Shown here: piece by piece, positions 47,962 to 58,600 of the stretch | Layout of the letters: every line of letters starts with the position of its first letter | How positions within the stretch are numbered: position 1 is the stretch's first letter | Assembly: GCF_004798685.1 (NCBI RefSeq) | Contig: NZ_CP039291.1 | Span: 3,224,001 to 3,288,000 of the forward strand | Direction of reading: 5' to 3' | DNA from: Cellulomonas shaoxiangyii | Lineage (GTDB): Bacteria; Actinomycetota; Actinomycetes; Actinomycetales; Cellulomonadaceae | DNA length: 64,000 nt | The notes under the pieces: model-generated | Told to the model about the DNA's origin: nothing | The model's input: only the letters and a program-made list of their open reading frames with translations | The model's database searches: none | Program-made: the position numbers and the translations under genes

Positions 47962-49293
47962 TCAGCGGGGGGACGCGGCGGCGGCGTCCGGGGTCAGCCA
48001 GACGGACGGCTCCGCGACGACCTGGCGCAGCACGGCCAGCGCGCCGCCCGTCATCGCGGGGTAGGCACCGGCGCGGGCGCGCGAGACCTCCAGCGTGGAC
48101 CACGGCGCGAAGATGACGTGCGCGTCGAGCGCGTCGCGCACGGGCGCCTCGACGTGCGGGTACAGCTGCCCGAACGTCCCGCCGAGCACGACGGCCCCGA
48201 CGTCCACGACGTTGGCGACCGTGGCGAGCGCGAGGCCCAGCCAGCGGGCGGCGCCGTGCACGGCGTCGAGGGCGCGCCGGTCCCCCGCCTCGACGGCGGC
48301 GAGGAGCTCCGCGAAGCGGCTGCCGGCGGGCAGGCCCGCCGCGGTGGCGATCGCGTCCTGGCCGGCGAGGCGCTCGAGCGTCGCGGGGCCGCCGCGTGCG
48401 GAGCCGTCCACGACCATGTGCCCGATCTCCCCGCTCCAGCCGTGCCGGCCGAGGAAGATCTCGCCGTCGAGCACGAGCGCACCACCGACGCCCACCTCAC
48501 CGGACACGTAGAGGAACGACGGCCCGTCCGCGCCGCGGCGCACGTGCGCCTCGGCCCGGGCGGCGAGGTTCGCCTCGTTCGCGAGCCGGGGCGGGAACGA
48601 GGCGAGCACGGGGTCGGCGGCGAGGCGGGCGACGACGTCGACGTCCCGCCAGCCCAGGTTCGGCGCCACGCGCAGGGGCCCGGTCACCCGGTCGACGAGC
48701 CCGGGCAGCGCGAGGGCGGTCCCCGCGACGCGGACGCCGTCGGCCTGCAGGCCGGCGAGCACGGGGCCCGCGAGGGCGGCGAGCCGGTCGAGCACGTCAC
48801 CCGGGTCGGCCCCGCGCAGGTCGTCCTGCTCGACGCGCTCCACGAGCACACCGCCGGCGAGGTCCACGACGCGCACGCCGAGGTAGTCGACGTTGACCTC
48901 CATGCCGACGCCCGCGATCCGTCCCGCGGCCGGCACGAGCGGCACCGCCGGACGCCCCGCGCGCGGGACCGCGACGGGGTCGAGCTCGCGGACCAGCCCG
49001 GCCTCGATGAGCACGTCGACGAGGCCGGTGACGGTGCCGCGGGCGAGGCCGGTGGCGGCGGCGATCTGCGCGCGGGAGGGCGGCGCGGTCGCGTCGACGA
49101 CGCTCGCGAGCGCCACCGAGAGGTTGTGCTCGCGCAGGTGCTCCTGGCGGCGGGCGCGCACCGGGTCCGGCACGCGCTCGGCGGCGCGGCCGTGCCGGGT
49201 GCGGCGGGGGGCGTCGGGGTCGTCCGCGACGCCCGGTCGCTCCGGCGCCGACGCGCCACCGGCGGGGTGCGCGTCGTCGCTCGCCTCGGCCAT
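47962..49293 (-). CDS. xylR: ROK family repressor of xylose genes (XylR-like)
   Basis: 443 residues. A charged N-terminal extension (about 1-50) is followed by a MarR-like winged helix (about 52-115: PSRAQIAAATGLARGTVTGLVDVLIEAGLV) and a ROK sugar-binding domain (about 125-435) with GMEVNVDYLGVRVVDL and NEANLAARAEA. The usual ROK zinc motif CxCGxxGC after GHMVVDG is missing (it reads SARGGPATLERLAG). Divergent from xylA, so it very likely represses xylAB until xylose binds. A TAGGGT hexamer ends six bases before the ATG. Confidence 0.88.
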   Translation of the reverse strand: MAEASDDAHPAGGASAPERPGVADDPDAPRRTRHGRAAERVPDPVRARRQEHLREHNLSVALASVVDATAPPSRAQIAAATGLARGTVTGLVDVLIEAGLVRELDPVAVPRAGRPAVPLVPAAGRIAGVGMEVNVDYLGVRVVDLAGGVLVERVEQDDLRGADPGDVLDRLAALAGPVLAGLQADGVRVAGTALALPGLVDRVTGPLRVAPNLGWRDVDVVARLAADPVLASFPPRLANEANLAARAEAHVRRGADGPSFLYVSGEVGVGGALVLDGEIFLGRHGWSGEIGHMVVDGSARGGPATLERLAGQDAIATAAGLPAGSRFAELLAAVEAGDRRALDAVHGAARWLGLALATVANVVDVGAVVLGGTFGQLYPHVEAPVRDALDAHVIFAPWSTLEVSRARAGAYPAMTGGALAVLRQVVAEPSVWLTPDAAAASPR

Positions 49294-49299
49294 GGCTTG

Positions 49300-49305
49300 A
49301 CCCTA
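49300..49305 (-). promoter_or_regulatory. -10 element (TAGGGT) of xylR, leaderless
   Basis: TAGGGT on the minus strand ends six bases before the ATG at 49293. Confidence 0.5.
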
Positions 49306-49318
49306 GCCCAGTTCCATG

Positions 49319-49330
49319 GATAAATTCATC
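49319..49330. promoter_or_regulatory. AT-rich imperfect palindrome, putative XylR operator
   Basis: GATAAATTCATC matches its own complement at 10 of 12 positions and lies in the only AT-rich stretch between xylR and xylA. It overlaps the likely xylA promoter (TAAATT) and the upstream side of the xylR promoter. Confidence 0.5.
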
Positions 49331-49395
49331 GCGAGAACAAATCCGTCGGGCGCTGTCGCCGGGCGGACCCGACCGCTCGACGTGGAGATGTGCCC

Positions 49396-50586
49396 ATGGT
49401 TCGCAAGCCCACCCCTGACGACAAGTTCTCCTTCGGTCTCTGGACCGTCGGCTGGAACGCGCAGGACCAGTTCGGGTCCAACACGCGCTCCTGGCTCGAC
49501 CCGGTCGAGGCCGTGCACAAGCTCGCCGAGCTCGGCGCCGCGCACGTGACGTTCCACGACGACGACGTCGTGCCGTTCGGCTCGTCCGACTCGGAGCGCG
49601 ACAAGATCCTCGAGCGCTTCAAGGGCGCCCTGGCCGAGACCGGCATCACGGTCGAGATGGTCACCACGAACACCTTCAGCCACCCGGTGTTCAAGGACGG
49701 CGCGTTCACGTCGAACGACCGCCGCGTGCGCCGCTTCGGCCTGCGCAAGGTGCTCCGCAACGTCGACCTCGCCGCCGACCTGGGCGCCGACACGTTCGTC
49801 ATGTGGGGCGGCCGCGAGGGCGCCGAGTACGACTCGGCCAAGGACCTCAACGCCGCGCACGACCGCTACGCCGAGGGCATCGACACCGTCGCCGCGTACA
49901 TCAAGGAGAAGGGCTACGGCCTGCGCATCGCGCTCGAGCCCAAGCCCAACGAGCCCCGCGGCGACATCCTCCTGCCGACGATCGGGCACGCGATCGCCCT
50001 GATCTCGACGCTCGAGCACGCCGACATCGTCGGGCTCAACCCCGAGGTCGGGCACGAGCAGATGGCGGGCCTGAACTTCACCACCGGCATCGCGCAGGCA
50101 CTGTGGCAGGGCAAGCTCTTCCACATCGACCTCAACGGGCAGCGGTCCATCAAGTACGACCAGGACCTCGTGTTCGGCCACGGCGACCTGTTCTCGGCGT
50201 TCGCCACGGTCGACCTGCTGGAGAACGGCTTCCCCAGCGGCGGCCCGCGCTACGACGGCCCGATCCACTTCGACTACAAGCCCTCGCGCACCGAGGACTT
50301 CCAGGGCGTGTGGGACTCGGCGGCGGCGAACATGTCGACGTACATCCTGCTCAAGGAGCGGGCGCTCGCGTTCCGCGCCGACCCCGAGGTCCAGGAGGCC
50401 CTCGAGGCCGCCGGCGTCCTGTCGCTCGCCGAGCCCACGCTCGCCGAGGGCGAGACGGTCGCCGACCTGCTGAACGACCGCTCGGCGTTCGAGGACTTCG
50501 ACGCCGACGCCGTCGGTGAGCGCGGCTTCGGCTTCGTGCGCCTCAACCAGCTCGCGCTCGAGCACGCGCTCGGCGCCCGCGGCTGA
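49396..50586 (+). CDS. xylA: xylose isomerase
   Basis: Converts D-xylose to D-xylulose in the cytoplasm; 396 residues, class I (shorter, actinobacterial) type. [12 protein letters not shown], the metal-ligand segment [35 protein letters not shown] and the final [11 protein letters not shown] carry the catalytic and metal-binding residues. GTGGAG lies eight bases before the ATG at 49396. Begins the xylAB unit, divergent from the ROK repressor. Confidence 0.97.
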   Translation: MVRKPTPDDKFSFGLWTVGWNAQDQFGSNTRSWLDPVEAVHKLAELGAAHVTFHDDDVVPFGSSDSERDKILERFKGALAETGITVEMVTTNTFSHPVFKDGAFTSNDRRVRRFGLRKVLRNVDLAADLGADTFVMWGGREGAEYDSAKDLNAAHDRYAEGIDTVAAYIKEKGYGLRIALEPKPNEPRGDILLPTIGHAIALISTLEHADIVGLNPEVGHEQMAGLNFTTGIAQALWQGKLFHIDLNGQRSIKYDQDLVFGHGDLFSAFATVDLLENGFPSGGPRYDGPIHFDYKPSRTEDFQGVWDSAAANMSTYILLKERALAFRADPEVQEALEAAGVLSLAEPTLAEGETVADLLNDRSAFEDFDADAVGERGFGFVRLNQLALEHALGARG

Positions 50587-50603
50587 CCGACCGCACGTCC
50601 GGC

Positions 50604-50650
50604 ACGCCCGCCGGAGCCCCCCTGCACGACCGGGGCGCTCCGGCGGGCGT
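50604..50650 (+). terminator. hairpin between xylA and xylB
   Basis: Perfect 14-base-pair stem ACGCCCGCCGGAGC with a 19-base loop, 18 bases after the xylA stop. May reduce xylB relative to xylA or end the xylA message. Confidence 0.65.
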
Positions 50651-50765
50651 CGCCGTCCCCGCCCCCGCGCCCCGTCCGGGCGACGCGGGGCGCGCCCCCC
50701 TTCCCCGCCCGGACACCCGACCCGCGGCCGACCGCCGCGGGCCAGCTCGCGGAGGAGCACAGGCG

Positions 50766-52199
50766 ATGACGCTCGTGGCAGGTGTGGACTCGTCCACGCA
50801 GTCGTGCAAGGTGGTGGTGCGCGACGCAGAGACCGGCGCGCTCGTGCGGCAGGGTCGTGCGTCGCACCCCGACGGCACCGAGGTCGCACCCGCGGCCTGG
50901 TGGGACGCGCTGCAGGAGGCCGTCGCGCAGGCCGGCGGCCTCGACGACGTGGCCGCGGTGGCCGTCGGCGGCCAGCAGCACGGCATGGTGGCGCTCGACG
51001 CGGACGGCGAGGTCGTCCGCGACGCGCTGCTGTGGAACGACACCCGGTCGGCGGGTGCGGCCCGCGACCTGATCGCCGAGCTCGGCGACGGCGACGTCGT
51101 GGCCGGCGCGCAGGCGTGGGCGTCGGCGATCGGGTCGGTGCCCGTCGCGTCCCTCACCGTCACGAAGCTGCGGTGGCTGCGCGACGCCGAGCCCGAGAAC
51201 GCGGCCCGCGTCGCGGCCGTCGCGCTCCCCCACGACTGGCTGACGTGGAAGCTCGCCGGCGGCCTCGCCGGGGCGGGCTGGGAGGGCCTCGTCACCGACC
51301 GGTCCGACGCGTCGGGCACGGGCTACTGGTCCCCGTTCACCGAGGACTACCGCCTCGACCTGCTCGAGCGCGCCCTCGGCTCCGTGCCGCGCCTGCCGCG
51401 CGTGCTCGGCCCGCGGGAGGCGGGCCCGCGGCTGGCCGGCGGCGGAGCGGTGCTCGCCCCGGGCGCCGGCGACAACGCGGGCGCCGCGCTCGCGCTGGGT
51501 CTGCAGCCCGGCGACGTGGCGGTGTCGATCGGCACGTCCGGTGTCGTGTCCGCCGTGGCGAAGGCCCCGACGGCGGACGGCTCCGGCCTCGTCACCGGCT
51601 TCGCCGACGCGACCGGTGCGTACCTGCCGCTCGCGTGCACGCTCAACGCGTCGCGCGTCCTCGACGCGGCCCGGCGCATCCTCGGCGTCGACCACGCCGG
51701 GCTGTCCGCGCTCGCGCTGTCGGCGCCCGCCGGCGCCGACGGCCTCGTGCACGTCCCGTACCTCGAGGGCGAGCGCACGCCGAACAAGCCCGACGCGACC
51801 GGCGCCCTGCACGGCATGCGCCTGACGAACACCACGCCCGCGCACCTCGCCCGCGCCGCGGTCGAGGGCATGCTCTGCTCGCTGGCCGACGGCATCGACG
51901 CCCTGCGCGACGTCGGCGTGCCCGTCGAGCGGCTGTTCCTCATCGGCGGCGGGGCGCAGTCCGAGGCGGTCCGCCGGATCGCACCGACGGTCCTCGGGCT
52001 CGACGTGCACGTGCCGACGCCCGGCGAGTACGTCGCCGACGGCGCCGCACGGCAGGCGGCGTGGGTGCTCTCCGGCACGGACGCCGCACCCGCGTGGTCG
52101 GCGGCCACGGACGCCGAGGTCGTCCGCGCCCCCGCCGAGCCGCACGTGCGGGCGCAGTACGCGGCCGCGCGCGAGCTCACGGTCGACCGCGCGTCCTGA
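50766..52199 (+). CDS. xylB: xylulokinase
   Basis: FGGY-family kinase that phosphorylates D-xylulose for the pentose phosphate pathway; 477 residues. [17 protein letters not shown] is the N-terminal phosphate loop, [11 protein letters not shown] the substrate loop, [12 protein letters not shown] the second ATP motif, and [14 protein letters not shown] the adenosine motif. GCGGAGGAGCACAGGCG before the ATG is a strong ribosome-binding site. 179 bases after xylA. Confidence 0.96.
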   Translation: MTLVAGVDSSTQSCKVVVRDAETGALVRQGRASHPDGTEVAPAAWWDALQEAVAQAGGLDDVAAVAVGGQQHGMVALDADGEVVRDALLWNDTRSAGAARDLIAELGDGDVVAGAQAWASAIGSVPVASLTVTKLRWLRDAEPENAARVAAVALPHDWLTWKLAGGLAGAGWEGLVTDRSDASGTGYWSPFTEDYRLDLLERALGSVPRLPRVLGPREAGPRLAGGGAVLAPGAGDNAGAALALGLQPGDVAVSIGTSGVVSAVAKAPTADGSGLVTGFADATGAYLPLACTLNASRVLDAARRILGVDHAGLSALALSAPAGADGLVHVPYLEGERTPNKPDATGALHGMRLTNTTPAHLARAAVEGMLCSLADGIDALRDVGVPVERLFLIGGGAQSEAVRRIAPTVLGLDVHVPTPGEYVADGAARQAAWVLSGTDAAPAWSAATDAEVVRAPAEPHVRAQYAAARELTVDRAS

Positions 52200-52222
52200 C
52201 GCCCCGCGTCACGACGCACGGG

Positions 52223-52257
52223 CGAGGGCCCGGCACCTGTGCGGTGCCGGGCCCTCG
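52223..52257. terminator. bidirectional terminator between xylB and lsr2
   Basis: Perfect 15-base-pair stem CGAGGGCCCGGCACC, five-base loop, between convergent genes. Confidence 0.8.
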
Positions 52258-52288
52258 TCACGTCGCGGTGCGCGACGGTGCGGCGCGC

Positions 52289-52645
52289 TCAGTGCGCGTC
52301 GTCGTACGCCTGCTTCACCTCGGCCGAGATGCGGCCGCGCTCGGAGACCTGGTAGCCGTTCGACTTGGCCCACTCGCGGATCTCCTGCGCCTCGTTCGCC
52401 CGCGCCGCGCGCGAGGAGGACGAGCCGGCGGAGGACGAGCGGCCCGACGAGCGGCCGGAGGAGGAGCGTCCGCCCACGCGGCGCGCGTGACCGACCCACG
52501 TGCCGAGGGCGTCGCGGAGCTTGGCGGCGTTCTCGGTCGTCAGGTCGATCTCGTAGGTCACGCCGTCGAGCCCGAACGTGACGGTCTCGTCGGCCGTGCC
52601 GCCGTCGACGTCGTCGACGAGCAGGACCTGAACCTTCTGCGCCAT
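52289..52645 (-). CDS. lsr2: nucleoid-associated protein Lsr2
   Basis: 118 residues. N-terminal dimerisation domain (MAQKVQVLLVDDVDGG, ETVTFGLDGVTYEIDLT), a Ser/Arg/Gly linker (GRSSSGRSSGRSSSAGSSS), and the C-terminal AT-hook-like domain; the minor-groove loop, RGR in mycobacteria, is seen as SERGRIS. It binds AT-rich DNA and silences acquired genes. AGGAG six bases before the ATG. lysS lies upstream on the same strand, a conserved order. Confidence 0.95.
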   Translation of the reverse strand: MAQKVQVLLVDDVDGGTADETVTFGLDGVTYEIDLTTENAAKLRDALGTWVGHARRVGGRSSSGRSSGRSSSAGSSSSRAARANEAQEIREWAKSNGYQVSERGRISAEVKQAYDDAH

Positions 52646-52733
52646 GAAGTACTCCTGAGAACAATGTGAGTCGTGCTGACCGTCACAGCGTGACACTCGT
52701 CATTCCGGCGCGTCAAACGCTGCTGGAAATCTC

Positions 52734-52907
52734 TCAGGAATCCGCCGCGCGGTCGACGGTCGCCGACCCGCTCTCGCCGTCCATCTGCGCCAGCGCCTGA
52801 CGTTCTGCGCGGTCCGCGTTCACGATGGCACGCATCGCGAACCAGAAGATCACGCCGACACCGATCGACGGCAGCAATGCGGCGAGAACGCCGCCCCAGT
52901 TGTCCAT
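52734..52907 (-). CDS. small membrane protein (57 aa)
   Basis: Starts MDNWGGVLAALLPSIGVGVIFWFAMRAIVNADR: one hydrophobic helix followed by a charged cytoplasmic tail (AERQALAQMDGESG). GGAGG five bases before the ATG at 52907 is a near-perfect ribosome-binding site. It lies 25 bases after lysS and before lsr2, so it is probably in the lysS transcript. Similar short proteins are common next to lysS in Actinomycetota; function unknown. Confidence 0.8.
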   Translation of the reverse strand: MDNWGGVLAALLPSIGVGVIFWFAMRAIVNADRAERQALAQMDGESGSATVDRAADS

Positions 52908-52932
52908 GGTCACCTCCGCCACAATGACTGCA

Positions 52933-54444
52933 TCACGCCTGCGGCTTCACGAGCGGGAAAAGGATCGTGTCACGGATGCCGTGACCTGTCATGGCGATGA
53001 GCAGCCGGTCGATGCCCATGCCCATGCCGCCGGACGGCGGCATGGCGTGCTCCATCGCGGCCAGGAAGTCCTCGTCGACGCGCATCGCCTCGTCGTCGCC
53101 GCGCGCGGCCAGCAGCGCCTGCGCCTCGAAGCGCTCCCGCTGGACCACGGGGTCCACGAGCTCGGAGTACGCCGTGGCGAGCTCCATGCCGCGCACGTAC
53201 AGGTCCCACTTCTCGACCAGGCCGCGCTCGGTGCGGTGGTCGCGCGTGAGCGGGGACGTCTCGACGGGGAAGTCGCGCACGAACGTCGGCGCCCACAGCG
53301 TCGAGCCGACGTGGTGCTCCCACAGCTCCTCGACCATCTTGCCGTGATTGCGGCGGGCGGGCGCGAGCTCGATCTCGGCCTTCTCCAGCAGCTCCGAGAG
53401 GTGCTCGTCCGACGTGTCGTGCGTGATCTCCTCGCCGAGCGCCTCGGACAGCGAGCCGTACATCGTCAGCTCCGTCCAGTCGCCCCCGAGGTCGTACGCG
53501 GACCCGTCGGCGAGCGTCACCACGGTGGTCCCGAGCGCGTCCTGCGCGGCCGTCTGCACGAGGTCGCGGGTGAGCGCCGCCATCGTGTCGTAGTCGCCGT
53601 AGGCCTCGTAGGCCTCGAGCATGGCGAACTCCGGGGAATGCGTCGCGTCGACGCCCTCGTTGCGGAAGTTGCGGTTGATCTCGAAGACCTTCTCGACGCC
53701 GCCGACCGCCGCGCGCTTGAGGAACAGCTCGGGTGCGATCCGCAGGTACAGGTCGATGTCGAACGCGTTCATGTGCGTCTCGAACTGGCGCGCCGCGGCA
53801 CCCTCGGGGCGCACCTGCAGCATGGGGGTCTCGACCTCGAGATAGCCGCGGCGCCAGAAGTTCTCGCGCACGGAACGCACGACCGCGGCCCGCAGCCGCA
53901 CCATGTCCCGCGCAGCCGGCCGCACGATCAGGTCGACATACCGCTGCCGCACGCGGGCCTCCTCCGACAGCTCGGCACCGTCGTAGAGGTTGGGCAGGGG
54001 CCGGATCGCCTTCGCGGCCATGCGCCACTCGTCCGCCATGACGCTGAGCTCGCCGCGGCGGGACGCAACCACACGGCCGTGCACGAACACGTGGTCCCCG
54101 AGGTCGACGTCCGCCTTGAACGCGGCCAGCGCCTCCGCGCCGACCTCCTTCTCGCTGAGCATCGCCTGGAGGCGGTTGCCCGCCCCGTCCTGCAGCGTCG
54201 CGAACGCGAGGCGGCCGGTGACGCGCAGGAACACGACGCGGCCTGCGAGGCCCACGACGTCGTCCGTCTCGGTGCCCGGCTCGAGGTCCGGGTGCGCGGC
54301 GCGGACGCCCTCGATCGTGTGCGTGCGCGGCACCCCGACCGGGTACGGCGCGACGCCCGCCGCCAGGAGCCGCTCGCGCTTGGCGCGGCGGACCTGGATC
54401 TGCTCGGGGACGTCGTCGGCGGGCACCGTGGGCGTGGCGGTCAC
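52933..54444 (-). CDS. lysS: lysyl-tRNA synthetase, class II
   Basis: 503 residues. OB-fold anticodon domain (about 60-165), then the class II core: motif 2 in [23 protein letters not shown] and motif 3 in [17 protein letters not shown]. Full length with no MprF-like membrane extension. TAGGAT ends six bases before the GTG at 54444. Followed by the small membrane protein and lsr2. Confidence 0.95.
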   Translation of the reverse strand: MTATPTVPADDVPEQIQVRRAKRERLLAAGVAPYPVGVPRTHTIEGVRAAHPDLEPGTETDDVVGLAGRVVFLRVTGRLAFATLQDGAGNRLQAMLSEKEVGAEALAAFKADVDLGDHVFVHGRVVASRRGELSVMADEWRMAAKAIRPLPNLYDGAELSEEARVRQRYVDLIVRPAARDMVRLRAAVVRSVRENFWRRGYLEVETPMLQVRPEGAAARQFETHMNAFDIDLYLRIAPELFLKRAAVGGVEKVFEINRNFRNEGVDATHSPEFAMLEAYEAYGDYDTMAALTRDLVQTAAQDALGTTVVTLADGSAYDLGGDWTELTMYGSLSEALGEEITHDTSDEHLSELLEKAEIELAPARRNHGKMVEELWEHHVGSTLWAPTFVRDFPVETSPLTRDHRTERGLVEKWDLYVRGMELATAYSELVDPVVQRERFEAQALLAARGDDEAMRVDEDFLAAMEHAMPPSGGMGMGIDRLLIAMTGHGIRDTILFPLVKPQA

Positions 54445-54450
54445 CGCGCA

Positions 54451-54456
54451 ATCCTA
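54451..54456 (-). promoter_or_regulatory. -10 element (TAGGAT) of lysS, leaderless
   Basis: TAGGAT ends six bases before the GTG at 54444. Confidence 0.5.
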
Positions 54457-54535
54457 CGGTCGCGCCGGGGGCCTCCCGGGCGCCCGGCGACGCACGTGCG
54501 GGACGTCACGGCGGCGCCGCCGTCCCGCGGACGGG

Positions 54536-55456
54536 TCAGGCGCCGGCGTGCAGGTCCAGCGCCACGTCCAGGATCGGCGACGAGTGGGTGAGCGCGCCGA
54601 CGGAGAGGAAGTCGACGCCCGTCGCGGCGACCGCGGCCGCGCGGTCGAGCGTGAGGTTGCCCGTCGCCTCGAGGTCGACGTGGCCGGTGGCCGCCGCGCG
54701 CGCCCGGACCCGGGCGACCGTGTCGCGCAGCGTCGCGTCGTCCATGTTGTCGAGCAGCAGGAAGTCCGCACCGGCGTCGAGGGCCTCGTCGGCCTGCTCC
54801 GGCCGGTCGACCTCCACCTGCACCGCGACGTCGGGGAACGCGGCCCGCACCGCCGCGACGGCGCCCGCGACCGACCCGGCGGCCACCACGTGGTTGTCCT
54901 TGACCATCGCGACGTCGTGCAGGCCCATGCGCTTGTTGGTGCCGCCGCCGCAGCGCACGGCGTACTTCTCGAGGGCGCGCAGCCCGGGCGTCGTCTTGCG
55001 CGTGTCGAGCACCTGCGCGCCCGTGCCCGTCAGCGCGTCCGCCCAGCGCCGCGTGTGGGTCGCCACGCCGGACGCCCGGCTCACGAGGTTGAGCAGCGTC
55101 CGCTCGGCGACGAGGAGCACCTGCACGGGGCCGTCGAGGCGCGCGACGACGTCGCCCGCGCGCACCGCGGTGCCGTCCGGGACGAGCCAGGTGACCGTCG
55201 GGCGGGGCAGGCGGAGGCGGTCCGCCACCTGCGCGAGCACGTCCGGCACGACGACGAGGCCGGCGACCACGCCGTCGGCACGGGCCGCCAGGTCCGCGGT
55301 CCCCCGCGCCGCCGCGTCGACCGTCGCCTGCGTCGTCACGTCGCGCCCCGGCGCGGCGCCCAGGTCCTCGTCGAGGGCGGCGGCCACGACGCGGGCCACC
55401 GCCACGGCGTCGGGTCCCGGGTCACCGGGCAGGCGGGGGTCGGTCGGCGTCGTCAC
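54536..55456 (-). CDS. nadC: quinolinate phosphoribosyltransferase
   Basis: Joins quinolinate and PRPP in NAD synthesis; 306 residues. LNLVSRASGVATHTRRWAD, DTRKTTPGLRALEKYAVRCGGG, and NHRMGL-type GGTNKRMGLHDVAMVKDNH carry the active-site Arg/Lys residues; LEATGNLTLDRAAAVAATGVDFLSVGALTHS ends the barrel. TAGCGT ends seven bases before the GTG. nadB is 6.8 kb away, beyond a xylanase and a two-component system. Confidence 0.95.
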   Translation of the reverse strand: MTTPTDPRLPGDPGPDAVAVARVVAAALDEDLGAAPGRDVTTQATVDAAARGTADLAARADGVVAGLVVVPDVLAQVADRLRLPRPTVTWLVPDGTAVRAGDVVARLDGPVQVLLVAERTLLNLVSRASGVATHTRRWADALTGTGAQVLDTRKTTPGLRALEKYAVRCGGGTNKRMGLHDVAMVKDNHVVAAGSVAGAVAAVRAAFPDVAVQVEVDRPEQADEALDAGADFLLLDNMDDATLRDTVARVRARAAATGHVDLEATGNLTLDRAAAVAATGVDFLSVGALTHSSPILDVALDLHAGA

Positions 55457-55463
55457 GGGCGGC

Positions 55464-55469
55464 ACGCTA
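55464..55469 (-). promoter_or_regulatory. -10 element (TAGCGT) of nadC, leaderless
   Basis: TAGCGT ends seven bases before the GTG at 55456, so nadC does not depend on transcription from nadB. Confidence 0.5.
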
Positions 55470-55537
55470 GCGCGTGGACGCGGCGCGCCCGCGCACGGTC
55501 CAGCCGCACGGTCCACCCGCCCGGTCCCGGGCGCGAC

Positions 55538-55579
55538 CGAGCCCCACGGGCAGCCGGGGGGGACCGCCCGTGGGGCTCG
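55538..55579 (-). terminator. second terminator hairpin after the xylanase
   Basis: Perfect 14-base-pair stem CGAGCCCCACGGGC with a 14-base loop, between the xylanase stop and nadC. Confidence 0.7.
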
Positions 55580-55619
55580 TCGAGGTGCGGACCGGCCATG
55601 CGCCGGCGGTCCGCACCGC

Positions 55620-55649
55620 GACCCGGCCGGGATGCGTCCCGGCCGGGTC
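55620..55649 (-). terminator. terminator of the xylanase gene
   Basis: Perfect 13-base-pair stem GACCCGGCCGGGA with loop TGCG, six bases after the xylanase stop. Confidence 0.75.
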
Positions 55650-55655
55650 ACGCTG

Positions 55656-58600
55656 TCAGGGCCGCGTGAGCAGCCCCCGCCTGCGGGCGACGACGAGCAC
55701 GACGCCCGCCGTCAGCACGAGCACGGCGAGCACGCCGAGCCCGAGCCCGGCACCGGTGACGGCCAGGCCGCCCCCGGCCGACGCCTGCGCGGCCAGCACC
55801 GTCAGCGTGGTGCTCGCGAGCACCGTGCGGTCGGTCGACGCCTGCAGGACGTACACGCCGGCCGCCGTGCGGGCCGGCACCGTCACCGTCACGGTGGCCG
55901 TGCCGTCCGCCGCCGTCGTCACCGTGCCGAGCACGGTGCTGCCGACCGGCGCCGTCGCGGCAGCAGCCGCGCCGACGCCCGCGCCGCCGCGGGCCGTGGC
56001 CCCGGCGCCCAGCGAGACGGCGACCCGCTGGCCGGCCTCGAAGCCGGCCAGACGGACGTCGACCCGCCCACCGGCGCGCACCCGCGCCGGGTCGGCCACG
56101 ATCGACGGCTTCCCGACGGACGGGTTCGTCGGCGGCGCCGTGGGCCCGGTCGTCGGCGGGGCCGTCGGGTCGACGGTCGGGGTCGCCGTCGGCTCGTCCG
56201 TCGGCGTCGGGGTCGGCGTCGGGGTCGGCGTCGGCTCCGGCTCCTCCTCGGCCGCCACCAGCTGCCCCACGCCCCAGCGGGACGGGGTCTGGTATCCGGC
56301 GCCCGTGGGGTCGGCCCAGTTGCGGATCGACTGACGTGCGCCCGCGGTGGCGTCGTTGACCTGGAAGTCCAGGCCGTGGAACGTGCCGAGACCGGCCTCG
56401 CCGAGCAGGCTGATCGCCGCCTCGACGCGGTAGCCGCCGTCCGTGCGGACCACGGCCGACTGCAGGCGGCTCTCCTGGAACGCGGTGTCGCCGGTGCCGA
56501 ACGAGACCACGTTGTCCGCGCTGATGCGGATCTGCGTGTCGTCGTACCGGTAGGCCGCGCTCTTGTAGTTGCCCGGGTCGACGTAGATCTCGACCGAGTC
56601 CTGCACCCACGGGTCGGACCCGGTCACGTCGACCACCGGGTCGGCCACGTCGGCGAGCACGTACAGGAGGTTGCCGCGCCACAGGGTGCGGACCTGGGCG
56701 ACCGCGCCGCCCGTGCCCTCGACCTGCTTCTCGGTGGCGACCACACCCGCCGCAGACCAGGCCTCGTCCACCTCGCCGTCGACGTCCGGCGCGGTGCCGG
56801 TCTCGACGACCTCGAGGTAGGACAGCGCCTCGACGAGCGAGAGGGTGCCGACCGCGCCGGGCGTGTTCCAGCCCGTCGTGGTCGACCCGTCCGTGACGCG
56901 CAGGTCGAAGTCGACGGTGTCGCCCTCGGCGGCGTCGACGAGCGGCAGGTGGACGACGGCCGACCAGCCGTCGCCCGACTCGGTGACGACGCCGTCGACG
57001 TCGCCCTCGCCGTCCCGCCCGAACGTGTACTCCTCGTCACCGACGACGAACGTCACCGCGTCGCCGTCCTGCACGGTCGCGTCCGCCACCGTGACGTACG
57101 CGGTGAGGTGGTCGGCGGCCCAGCGGAGCTGGAACGCGGCCACGTCGTCGATCGCGTGCAGGCGCAGCCGGTCCCACTCGTCGGCGGACGTGGCGTCCCC
57201 GTCGAGGGGCACGTCGCCGGCGAACACGTCCGCCGTGCGCAGTCGCGCGGGCAGCTCCGCGTCGGCGGCGCCGTAGTAGGCCGGCTTGGCCGACAGGTCG
57301 TCGTCGAACAGCAGCGGCCCGCCCGACGCGTCGCGCCAGCTGCGTGCGTCCGTCAGACCCCACACCGTGACCGAGAACAGCTCGTCGGTGTGCTCGCGGA
57401 AGATCCGGAACGCGTCGCGGTAGTAGTAGCCCTGCTCGATGAACCGGGCCTGGCTCTCGGGCGTGCCGGTGGTGACGTCGAGCTCCGTGACGGCCTGCGT
57501 GAGGCCGAGCCCGGAGAACCGCTCGAGCGCGTCGTCGAGCGTGGAGACCGGCATCGCCAGGCTGACGTGGAACTGGTGGCCCACGCCGTCGACCGGGACG
57601 CCACGAGCCAGCAGCCGCTGGACCAGGTCGTAGTACCGCTGCTGCTTGCCGGCCTGCTCGGTGTTGTAGTCGTTGATGAACAGGGTGACGGGACGCTCGA
57701 CGCCGGGCGCCGCGTACTCGTCGTTGAACGCCTCGTCGGCGTACTGGAACGCCAGGTCGACGAACTCCTCGCCGAGGATCCGGTACCACTCGCTGCGGCG
57801 CATGCCGTCGGCGAACTCGGAGCCGTCCGAGATGACCTCGTTGACCACGTCCCAGGCGACGAGCGGGTTGGTGTCCGACCCGAAGAGGCCGTACTCCGCC
57901 GCCATGTACTCCGCGATGTCGAACACGTGCGTGCGGAGCCGGTCGCGCAGCACCTGCTGGCCGGCCGCGTCCGCGGCGAGCGGCTGCCCGGCGGCGTCCT
58001 GGAAGAACCAGGCCGGCGTCTGGGCGTGCCACGCGAGCACGTGCCCGTACACGCGCAGGTCGTTCTCCTGCGCGTACCGCATGATCGCGTCCGCCTCGGG
58101 GTGCGGGGTGAACGTCGTGCCCGCGTACCAGGCCTCGGGCTTCATGTGGTTCTCGGGCGTGAGCTGGTCGAAGTGCCGCTCGGTGAGCTCCGCGGCCGAA
58201 CCGACGGTCTCGCGGCTGTCGATGGCCACGCCGAGCGGGAAGTCGACCGTGCCCTTGAGCGGCGGCAGGTCCTGCACCGTGCCCGGGGCCGTGGCGGTGA
58301 TGGAGATGTCGTCGACGAGGAACGTCGAGGTGTTGCCCGGGTCGGTGCTGCTGACCCAGGTGGTCTCGAGGTAGACCTCCTGCACGCCCGTCGGGACCGT
58401 GAACCGGCCCGTCACGCGCGTCCACTCGGTGGTCAGGCCCGTGAGCTGGACCAGGTTGCTGTAGCCGTCCGTCTCGCCGGTGCGGGTGTGGGCGCTGAGC
58501 GTCATGTCGCCCGGCGTGCCCTCGAACCTCACCCACGCCTCGAGGTCGTAGCTCGTGCCGGGCACGAGGACCCCCGCGACGGGGACCTGGATGCCCTGGC

